Under the pieces are notes generated by a model, which worked only from the letters and a program-made list of their open reading frames with translations, had not been told where the DNA came from and ran no database searches. This document shows, one piece after another, positions 21,811 through 31,411 of a stretch of 35,359 bases of DNA. The stretch's first letter is position 1, and every line of letters begins with the position of its first letter. This stretch comes from Perkinsus olseni (lineage: Eukaryota > Perkinsozoa > Perkinsida > Perkinsidae). The DNA lies in the NCBI GenBank assembly GCA_013115135.1, contig JABANP010000531.1, positions 1 through 35,359 on the forward strand, written 5' to 3'. The position numbers and the translations under genes are program-made.

Positions 21811-24800
21811 CTAATAATGATAACAACAGCTGTGATACCCTGCCATCCTCCTACTCCTGTCGATTCCTACTACCTGTATTGATGGGTCGGGTGGTTGTGT
21901 TAGGTTGGGCTCTACCATAGTAGCATAGATCTCATCAATGGTATCTTCTGATACACCACTCTCTAATGGTATGTTACGAAGATACACAATAAGATTCCTA
22001 ATACCGGTAGAATACTCCTCGTCTGGCCCATTACTAGGTGATATCTAAAATCACGACGACGACGATGATACTGCCGCCACCACCACGCCCTTTATGAAGT
22101 TGTTGTTGTTATTACTATTGATGTGTGGGCGAAGTCGATCATCTTAACGGTACCATTCCTGGGCTCACTACTCTCGGCATCAAAAAACAAATAGAAGACT
22201 GCCAGACCAGAAACGGAAGCCATTGAGGCTTTGTAGTATCTACGACCCATCACAGCGACATGACTCATCCCCTCTTCCATTGCTGCTGTTGCTGTTGCTG
22301 CTACTTACCCCGAGTAATCTCTCTAATTTATCAACCAGTCTTTTGATAAGAGTCTTCTTATAGGGTTCCTCAACAGAGTCAAAGAATGTATTAATAGTCT
22401 GGAAGACTCCCTGTTCTGACTGTTTTCTTCCATAATATTTATTATAATATACCCTCTCACCACTGATCCTATCATACAGTTGTACCCCGCACATACGAAA
22501 GGCTAGACTATGACTAGTCGTCTGACGGGACTTCTTCAGTTTACTCTCCATCTTAGCCTTCGATAAACCATATCTAACGGCCCTCTGCTTAGCACCCATC
22601 TTCAAGTCCAATATACCTGTCGATGATGATGATGGTGAGCAGCAGCAGCAGCAGCAGTATACCCTAATAGGGATGATTAAAGGTACTTACATGGTGTGCT
22701 CATACCATGGGCTAGATCTTCCAATACAACCTACCATACCACCACCAACTATTCATCCAATACGAACTGCTGCTGCTGCTGCCTTTCTTATTACATATTT
22801 CCTCTCCTCCTTCTCTCTTACTCCATGCCCTGTTAATGATGGGGATGATCCAACTCTGTTGTTATTATCAACACCAGTACTGCTGCTGCTGCTAGCAGCA
22901 GTTGTATGAGTTGTTGTCGTTGACTGGTAGGGAGGTCGGTAGTATTACTAGTCTTGGTAGTAGAAGTTGTAGATATCATGTTCTTGTTATCATCCCTACT
23001 CTCAGACTTCTCATCACTTTTTGTGAACACCCTCATCATCATAACCATCTACCACTGTTACCAAACCGTTTGAGGCAGCAGTAGTGGAAGTATCATGAGT
23101 AGGTGGTGGTGGAGTAGTAGTACGATGATCCATAGCCGCCGCCGTGTCTTCCCCATCCGTACTTCTCCCTGTTCCCCTCCCTGCTGGGAATGTGCTCTGT
23201 GATATCTCCTTCTAGCACCCCTAGTAGTAGTACCATTATGATGTACTACAGCACTTGCTACTGCAGCTGCTGCTGCTGCCTCCTCCCTTTTACGTCGTGA
23301 CTTCTCCCTCTCCCTATCTATCTGTTCATGAAGCCTATGCTGCTCCTGCTGCTGCTGCTGGCTGTTGTCATTGTCATACCCCTCAAGAGTACCATCCTCA
23401 TCTTCCTCCTTGACCGTAGTACTAATGCCCTTCTTCTTCTTCATTCTCTTCTCCTCCTCAGCCCCTCTTGCTGCCTCTATTGATGCTGCGGGTTGTACCG
23501 CCCCCAATGGTGGTATGGGTCGGCCACTACTACTACTACCATCAACTGCATTATCACAGTAGATAGTCGGGCAAGATGATCTCCTCTGCTGCTGCTGCTG
23601 CTGCTGTTGCTTATGATGATGGCTATGCTGTTGTTGTTGTTGTTGTTGGCTATCAGCATTAGTACAGGTGCTGCATGATGATGATGACGATTGACACCGG
23701 GGCACGTCTGATGATGATCCAGCGCAGGTAGAGTTCACCGGGGCAATAACGCTCTTCCTCTCCTCTTCTTCACCTCCCCTCCCTACCACTAGACCAGTAG
23801 GGGAGGGCTGATCACTGCTGCTGCTGCTGCTGCTGTTTCTGCTGGTTGTTGTTGATGTAGTGATGTTACGACCTTCGGTTTGGGCGTGATGTTGTTGATC
23901 ATCACCGTATGATGATGATGATGATGATGTTATTGCAGTAGGAACGCTATTGCTGCTGCCGCTGTTGCTAATGTTGTTACTACTGCTCTTATTATTAGCA
24001 GTATTACTACTACCACTGTTACTGTTACTGCTGCTGCTGAGATTAACCTGATAATAATAATACCGTGATGATTATGATGATGAGCATGATAAGTTGTTAT
24101 TGTTATTACTTCACCATAACATCGGGGCGTAAACCTGAGTAGCTTAGGACATCTCTCCGGTATTATACTCGAATAGAAATGATATTCATCAGGATTACAC
24201 GGTTTCAATACCTACAATCAGCATCACCCACAGCACGACCATACTAACGACCATACTGATAATGATGTTATTACCAGGAAAGGGGAGTTTTCAGGTTTCA
24301 CGAATCTTGTATGACCACCAACTTGTAGACCATACACCGTCAACTGTTGCCCAACCAATGATGATGCCGCCGCCGCCCCTGCTCCTCCTGTTGCCTCTGC
24401 TGTTCCAGTATTAGCAGCAGCAGCAGTACTACTAGTAGCACTAGGTGGTAGTGCTGTATCACCACTACTAGTGGGCTTCGTGATACTGTTGCTACCATCC
24501 TCGAGTACATCACCACTGGGTGCAGCAGCAGCAGGTGGTGGTGGTGGAGTGGTGTCTTGTGACAAGTTAGCATGATGGTCATCATTACTCACTAAAGTAC
24601 ACCCTTCTGCTGCTGATGATGATGACGATGGTGTTGTAATGAGGACCTGTAATAATACTTATCACTACTACAACTACTACTAGTATTATACTCCTCATGA
24701 CCACGGTGGTGCTATGATTATTATTATTACTACCTCGGCTGCTGCTGTTGCTGTTGCTGTTGCTGGCAACTCTCCTCTTTGAATGGGCGATGACGGGAGA

Positions 24801-27800
24801 AGCTTCACGAGCGATGATGTTGATTGCTCACGATCGCCATGATGATCATGATGGTGTGGTTCATGATGATGGTGATGGTGATGGTGTTGGTGTTCTCTTT
24901 CTTTCTCGTCGTCCTCATCCTCCTCAGGCATTAGACCCCCTTCTTCTTCTACACTACTATCCATCTCCGTGGCCTCTGCCTCTAGTACTGCCTTAACTGC
25001 TGCTGCACTTAGTGATGGTAATAATGGTTTAATTTCAACCATTACTGACTCGTCATCATCACCATGACCAACAGCAGTTGGCACCACACCTTCGATGTCA
25101 TGCTCCTCCTCATCCAACGATGATGATGGCGGGGGCGGGGGCGGGGGCGGCGATGTAACAGCAGCAGTAGTGTTAATGGTGTTATCATTAGTAGCACTAG
25201 TCGATGATGAGCACTGCATGTTAACTGCGTCATCATCCTCCTTCTCCCTCTTCTTCCCGATATACCCTCCATCCTCCTCTCCTCCTCCTCCTGTTGATCG
25301 TTGGATGCTAGTGGGTGGTGGTGGTATAGGGCCTACCGGTACTAGAGTTAGCATCTTACCCATAGTGGGAGATGACGGTGATGATGATGATGACGTTATC
25401 TTGGGCTGTTGTCCCTGATGATGCAGTTGTTGTTGTTGTTGCATCTTAGGTGTTGTTGTTGTGGTAGTGTTCTTCTCATGAGGAGGGGACCTCTTGGTAA
25501 CATGAGGGGTTGTAGACTGCGGTGGGGGTGGTAGAGGTAGTGTAGGTGATACTACTATTGGTGGATGTATCATTGACGAGGATGACGATGATGTATGATT
25601 ATTATTAGGACGTACATCATCATCATTATCAACATCTTCATTATCAAGCTGCATAATAGATGCTACTGCCGTAGTGTGAGCCCTCCTCCTTCTCCTACCC
25701 CCACTACCACCCTCTCCGTTCATCCACCCAGCATCCACGTTGGTATGGGTATCCCCTCCTACTCCTGCAGCTGTACCATCATGCTGTGATGACAACAGCT
25801 GCTGCTGCCTCGATGATGATGCTGCTGGTGTGCCTTGTTGTTGTTGTGTTAGTAAGGCCTCCAATGAGGATGCCGAACTCCATTGAACCTGCAATGACAG
25901 TGCAGACTATTAATATCATCATTATCATCAACAACAGCCGTTGTTGTTATTACAGGCATGAGATGCCCCCCCAACTGCTCAGCAACAGTTGTAGTAGTCT
26001 TTGTAGGATGATGATGATGACGGGATAATATAACGCCTTTAGCCAGTAATCTCCTTCTATAATAACGACAACGTCTACAGTCACACCTCATCATCATAAC
26101 CCTCTTCCCTAAGCTGCTGCTCTTGCTGCTGCCTATGCCCCCCTCCTCCCCCTCCTGCTGTAGATCCCCTTCTTGTTTATCCAATTGCCTCCCATCTACC
26201 GCTGTCGTCGTCGTCGTCGTAGTTGTAGTAGCACCCCTATACTCCTCCTCCTTGTGTTGGTGATGGAGTGGTATGGTATGCTCATCCTTGTCTTGGGTAG
26301 TAGGAGGTATGACATGCCCTCGTGGATGACCATCATGAACCCTAGTACCCTCGTCGTCGTCGGCATCCCCACGTCTCCCTTCGCCATGTCGTAGTGGCTG
26401 GGCTATACACTGATGATGATAATCGTCATGTTCGAAGTCTTCTTCTTCCTCATGAGCATCATCCAATAATAAATCATCGATACCGTATGCATCAGAGTCG
26501 GAGTCAAGATCATCATAATAATCATAATAGTCATCCTCGTAGTAGTCATCATCATCACAGCTCGCTTCATCATACTCATCATCATCCACAGGTGCAGGAG
26601 AGGAGGCTACTGCTGCTGCTGCTGCTGCTGTCGACGGTGGTGGTGGTGTAGTTATTTGGGCCGCGCCGTCGCCTCCATCAGGTGTATCATACAGGGTTGC
26701 TGGGGATGATGTACCCTTGGAGTCAGCAGCCCGTAGACAATGCTCCTCCTTCTCCTCTACCACTGCAGCAATCGATGATGATGATAATGAGGCATCGACG
26801 GCCGCCTCCGCCTCCGCCACGGCAGCAGGACCCTCGTCCTTCACGGCTTCCCCATCTTCAATGCCGGCAGTTTGTATAACACCATCATCATCATCACTAC
26901 CACTACTACTACCACTACCAGACGATGATGATGACGATGCGATGAGAGCATCATCATCATGAGTGTTGCTGCCTTTGGTGGTAATATCATCCACAACGAT
27001 CCTCCCGTTGTCACCACCATCTACTAGCATAGTACCAGTAGTAGGCATACCAACACTATCATCATCATCAACAGGAGGAGCATGCTCCTCCCCTCCCTCG
27101 CCCTCCTCCGCATGCTTTACTCTCTTCTTCTCGTCATTGATATCGAGTGATGATGCCTGATCCTTCACCCGTCCTTTGGCTGTAAGCATCTTATTATTAT
27201 TCTTCTTCTTGTTCCTGCTTTGTGATGGACCGGTAATAAGGGGTGAATGGGGATGACCATGTTGGGCGTATGCCTGAGAATAACAATCATAACAACTCTT
27301 CTTCTTCTTCTGCTTGTTATTCTCCTTGTTCTTGTGTATTACATTAGCCGCCATATGCAATGCTAGACGATAGTGTGGCTTCTTCCTACCCAACAGGGAT
27401 AACGCCCTCGACACACTACACCACATCCTCTCACGGAACTCAGACTAACAACAAAAACCACATGATGACTACTAGTATTAGTATCATCATCACTACTACC
27501 TCTCGCCATGTTGATAATACATTAGTAGATTGTGCTAAGAACAATCTAGTTACTGTAGGCTGTCCGGTCTTAGTCGATGATTTATACCATCCCAAATCCC
27601 ATATAACGCTGCATTCAACTCCAGCTTCCTCTATTGTCTCCCGCACCGCTGCTGTTTCTAGATCTTGGTCGAATGATTCAACTTTACCGGATGGTATGGT
27701 ATGGGTCATACGATCAGATCCATGCCGTGTTGAGTTGACTAGGAGTATATTGGTACCAGCCTCATCATAAACTACACAACCAGCACGAAGTTTATACCTA

Positions 27801-28611
27801 AGACGATAGTACTGCTGTTGTTGTGGATGATGATGATCTGACCCTTCTTGGGTAATATTACTCTTTAGTAGGGGACCATACTTCCGGATCAGCATAATGA
27901 GATGAATGGTTATTAATACTGCCAAGCGAATGGGTGCCTGCTGCTGCTGTGGCTGTTGGTGTGTTGGTAATGGTATCTAATGATGTATTGTAATAAGCCT
28001 ACTATTTATACCACTCCCTTACCACCTCCCACGATGGCATCGTCCACAATACTCTGCTGGCCTTTATCACGGCTATCACCATCACTAGTAGGTGGTGTAT
28101 ATCTGGTAGTAGTACTCGGAGCAGCAGTAGTGTGTATCAAACCAGCAGTAGGCTGCTGTAGCATCTGTTCTCTGAGCTCATACTGTTGATATGTAGTGCG
28201 TCTATGATGATGGTGTTGATGATGGTGATGATGATGATGGCTACTGTTGTTATCTCGTCGTGAGCTCTCTTCATTGGTATTGATGCTGCTCGTATTGGTA
28301 TTGTTGTTATCATGCTCATCATGCTCTTGTATTGAGACGACACCGCCCTCTGCTGCTGCAGCTGACACCTTATTGTCATCATCCCCTTCATTGACATCAA
28401 CGACACTATCACCATCCTCCTCATCATCATCAGAAGGCCCATAACAGAAGGTACAGGAAGATGAGTAGGAAGAGGTTGATGACATAGTATCAGATGAAGA
28501 TGATGATGTGGAATAGGTACGTGCTGCTGCTGGTGGTGTGACCATCGTCACCTCTCCTCCCCCCTCCACCACTTGAACATCACCATCCTCATCATCATCT
28601 GTAGTCATCAT
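21811..28611 (-). CDS. Nudix (DIPP-like) and inositol-polyphosphate kinase fusion, 14-exon model
   Basis: Exons 28611-28023, 27918-27500, 27444-25936, 25888-24734, 24646-24275, 24211-24110, 24047-23247, 23196-23062, 23009-22949, 22829-22795, 22730-22691, 22616-22309, 22271-22116 and 22044-21811 form one open frame (5916 nt, 1971 aa). Introns are 37-119 nt with GT/AG ends. Residues 1-196 are acidic, Ser- and His-rich. Residues about 225-385 are a Nudix domain: the box GKVESFDQDLETAAVRETIE (then EAGV) has the one-residue-longer loop of yeast DDP1-type diphosphoinositol phosphohydrolases. The next exon supplies ESEFRERMWCSVSRAL, matching the family C-terminus. A disordered linker of about 900 residues follows. 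The IPK kinase domain then reads GLQVGGHTRFVK, VLKPCNPDEYHFY, KYVVLEDLAHGMSTPC, PCILDLKMG (PxxxDxKxG), LAFRMCGVQLYD, VKMIDFAHT and DEEYSTGIRNLI. The donor at 22948 and the intron at 22308-22272 are least certain. Two separate genes remain possible. Confidence 0.65.
22600..22730 (-). other. IPK signature split across two exons
   Basis: The kinase motif PxxxDxKxG is assembled from the end of exon 22730-22691 (LEDLAHGMSTP plus the first base of Cys) and the start of exon 22616-22309 (ILDLKMG). The intron between them is 74 nt with a consensus GTAAGT donor and a CGACAG acceptor. The Asp and Lys of the motif bind the inositol phosphate and are both present. Confidence 0.85.
27617..27688 (-). other. 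Nudix box
   Basis: The 24-residue catalytic helix of the Nudix hydrolase domain, with the R-E-x-x-E-E-x-G core (RETIEEAGV) intact. The glycine that begins the motif is 15 residues before the Arg instead of 14. This is the spacing of DDP1-type diphosphoinositol/diadenosine polyphosphate hydrolases as I know it. Metal-binding Glu residues are present, so the domain looks active. Confidence 0.85.
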
Positions 28612-29322
28612 GTATAAACTTGATTCAAACTACACTGCTACTACAATAAATACCGTATGCAGTTCAGCCTCTCTACAATCAATACAACACCCGATTAGTC
28701 GGTAGTCCGGTTTCGGTTGATTTGCACACGACAACGACCCACATGCACGGAAACGGTGAGAGCAGCAGCAGACGCTGTCACACGTTCTAGGTGAAAGCTT
28801 CGATTCCACGTCATCAGCGGCACGCTGGAGTAATTATCTGCCGCGGTGAGAGAATTTGTTGGACGCAATAGAAAAAAGAAATGGGCGAAAAATACAGTAA
28901 AAAATGCAACCGCTCGGGATCGAATGGTTGGTCCCCCTTGTTCGCAGCGCGCCCATAAGATTTCTCAAGTCGCCCAAGATTTTCCTTAGGCTACCCATCA
29001 GACGTATTTGTTACAAATAGCGTGCGGCCAACCAATCTATTGCATTTGAAATTCGTTGATGAGGGTGTAGTCGATACCTTGCCAAGCGAATATAGGAACA
29101 CAACGAATTGAACGCAAAGCGGGAGAGGACATAAGGAAATACAAGAAATCTCTAGATTACTGAGTTAACCGTTTCAGTAGTACAATCAATGGTGTTACAG
29201 CTAATTTAGCTGATCGATTATTGGCTTTATCAGTAGCCGGAGACAGTATAGCGCATCAGTCAGACCTGGAGCCCGTTCAAGTGCTCCAATTTCAGAGTCT
29301 TAGTTCTCGGAAAGAGCACCCT
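28612..29322. other. Intergenic region upstream of the fusion gene
   Basis: About 710 bp with noticeably fewer triplet repeats than the rest of the window and no coding frame. It lies between the start of the Nudix-IPK gene and the retrotransposon and should contain that gene's promoter; no core element is recognisable. Its right end (CTCGGAA at 29306-29312) forms one arm of the inverted repeat into which the element inserted. Confidence 0.5.
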
Positions 29323-29495
29323 TGTTATGGAATACCGCAGTGATTAGTAAACCCAACACCAAGTGAGCTTGGAGTGATATAACTTATGTACAAATACTCA
29401 ATGGGAGAGCACTACAGCTTATACAGCTTGAATCCGCTGAGGGACACACATCTGAATATCCAACACAGCGCAATAACAATGATCATTCTATCACA
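29323..29495 (-). repeat. 3' LTR of the retrotransposon
   Basis: A 173-bp terminal repeat beginning TGT and ending ACA on either strand. It is identical to the copy at 34285-34457 except for one base (T at 29348). For the leftward-transcribed element this is the downstream LTR. Confidence 0.95.
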
Positions 29496-29496
29496 A

Positions 29497-29508
29497 TTCC
29501 CTCCTCCT
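29497..29508 (-). other. Polypurine tract
   Basis: AGGAGGAGGGAA on the coding strand lies one base before the 3' LTR and just after the integrase stop codon. It is the expected primer for plus-strand synthesis. Confidence 0.8.
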
Positions 29509-29515
29509 GTGTCAC

Positions 29516-31411
29516 TCAAAGATCAAGCCGCGAAGGAGCACGCAAGGCAGACCGAGGGCGCAGGACGTGGGGAGCATCGGCATCGCCGTACACGCGAGCA
29601 GGAGCTACTACCGGCTCTAGAGCGCCGACCGAATGATCAGTAATGTCAGAGTACAGTGCTGACGATGCCGACAGGGCATCATCAAAAATATCACGCTCAG
29701 ACTGCGGTGCATCATTCGCGACTCCGCCAAAGTCGAGCTCAACTTCTATATCATCATTATCAACAGAGCGAGCCGGCCGGACAGCATGGGAACCAGTCAA
29801 AGGAACACTTGGCTGAACAGCACGGGAATCAGTGTCGACCACACTACCCTTCACAGGTAGCACCGAAGAGACATGAACCGAGAGCGTTCTGTTAGGGTTA
29901 TCAATTCGTCGCAACTTCAACATCGTGGGGGACAGAACCTCATCAACCACATAACCTCTCTGATACGCAGGTAGCAACTTATTCTGTCGCTCAGAACGAC
30001 GAAGTAACACCTCACATCCGGGACGCAGGCCTGGAGGGATAACCGGAGGCGGTGACGGAACCGGATTAGAACTCGACGATGACAACATAGAGTCAACATA
30101 ATCTGTTAGCACAGGCCGTTGTCGTGCTAAATGATTAGACCAGTCCGATAAATTCCAGTAAAACCCTTCCGGCTCATTTAGGCGATGAAGCCTAGGTTCC
30201 CATCCAACCATAGCCAGCTGAGGAGAAATCTGCGTAACCTTCGAAGGCCTAGTACGGTAATAGAAGAGTACTTCAAGAAGGACAACTTCAGCCTTGGACC
30301 AAACCATGGAGGAACACTCAGCACCAACCTTTCTCAACAATTGCAACAACGATCGATTCAACCTTTCGATCGCACCTTGCGATTGAGGATGCCCTGGACT
30401 ACCTCGACAAACCCTGATGGTATAGCGTTGGAACAGAGCACGAGTAGTCTCGTTCCACAGCTCACTACCATTATCCATACGTACCATTTGGGGTATTCCC
30501 CAACGAGTAAACATCGATAATAGGGCCTTGGTCACACAGGTACCGGTCTTACGATGCAAGACCTCGACCTCAGGATACTTGGTGAACATATCGTAACACA
30601 CAAGTAACGAGACAGGCCCATCGGCAACTTGAAGTGTGAGCGTATCGATAGCAATACAAGTCCACGGACCTGATCCGATAACCGAACCACCACCAGTAAG
30701 CGCCGGTACCAACGGACGCTTAGGGGCCGCTGCTTGGCATTGTGGACATGACGATACAACCTCGAAGCACTTCTCAGCCATATTGGGGAAGTACACTTCC
30801 CTACGAAGGCACTGCCACGTGCCTTCCCAATTGGGATGTCCATGAGCCTCATGACACCAAACCACATACTCTTGTACAAGAGATGATGGACACAACGGAG
30901 CCTTAACCAAGTCATTCGGAGGCAATTTGCATACCCGGCAGAGGACGCCATCATCACGGTACTGCAGTTGAGGGTATACCTTCTTGTAACCAGTAGGGAG
31001 CTGCTTCAGCGCCGCACCACGGTGCGTTAGCACATCAGGGGGATACAACCGTACAACAGTTCTTACCTCCTCCAGTTGCTCATCAGAACCTTGAAGAGTA
31101 CTCGTGATAGTGGGAGGTGGAGTAGAAGGTATAGCAGCTACTAGAAGCGGCGAATCTTTCACAGATGTTGTATCTTCGTCCTTGACCAAGACCTCCGGAA
31201 CAACACATACGTCAGCATCAGCATTACCACCACTATCCTCCTCCATACAACTTCGAGAAAGATATGCCACCCAGGTTGATGGAGCTCTTGTCAAAGCATC
31301 TGCAAGATTTCGACACGATGGCACCCACTCTACAGTGACGGACAACCCACATGTTGAGATGAGATCATCTATGAGGCAAAGACGCCTCTGTACCAAAATC
31401 TGGTAAAAAAA
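29516..31411 (-). CDS. pol: Retrotransposon Pol, part 2: end of RNase H and integrase
   Basis: The frame opens with the last RNase H motif (SCRNLADALTRAP), confirming that it continues the part 1 chain. The integrase follows. An HHCC zinc finger reads HEAHGHPNWEGTW and SCPQCQ. The catalytic core has IAIDTL (first Asp), VRMDNGSEL (second Asp) and GAIERLNRSL (Glu). A C-terminal domain has a PGLRPGCEVLLRRSERQ-type segment similar to the integrase SH3-like fold. The stop at 29516 is directly before the polypurine tract, so the 3' end is complete. Mobility depends on whether the T7 frame change can be bypassed. Confidence 0.9.
   Translation of the reverse strand, partial: FFYQILVQRRLCLIDDLISTCGLSVTVEWVPSCRNLADALTRAPSTWVAYLSRSCMEEDSGGNADADVCVVPEVLVKDEDTTSVKDSPLLVAAIPSTPPPTITSTLQGSDEQLEEVRTVVRLYPPDVLTHRGAALKQLPTGYKKVYPQLQYRDDGVLCRVCKLPPNDLVKAPLCPSSLVQEYVVWCHEAHGHPNWEGTWQCLRREVYFPNMAEKCFEVVSSCPQCQAAAPKRPLVPALTGGGSVIGSGPWTCIAIDTLTLQVADGPVSLLVCYDMFTKYPEVEVLHRKTGTCVTKALLSMFTRWGIPQMVRMDNGSELWNETTRALFQRYTIRVCRGSPGHPQSQGAIERLNRSLLQLLRKVGAECSSMVWSKAEVVLLEVLFYYRTRPSKVTQISPQLAMVGWEPRLHRLNEPEGFYWNLSDWSNHLARQRPVLTDYVDSMLSSSSSNPVPSPPPVIPPGLRPGCEVLLRRSERQNKLLPAYQRGYVVDEVLSPTMLKLRRIDNPNRTLSVHVSSVLPVKGSVVDTDSRAVQPSVPLTGSHAVRPARSVDNDDIEVELDFGGVANDAPQSERDIFDDALSASSALYSDITDHSVGALEPVVAPARVYGDADAPHVLRPRSALRAPSRLDL

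Noticed and set aside
23365..28444. Plus-strand frames opposite the Nudix-IPK gene (poly-Leu, poly-Ser, poly-Val)
   Set aside because: They are mirror images of the CAG/GAT/TCA repeats in the real minus-strand exons and carry no motif.
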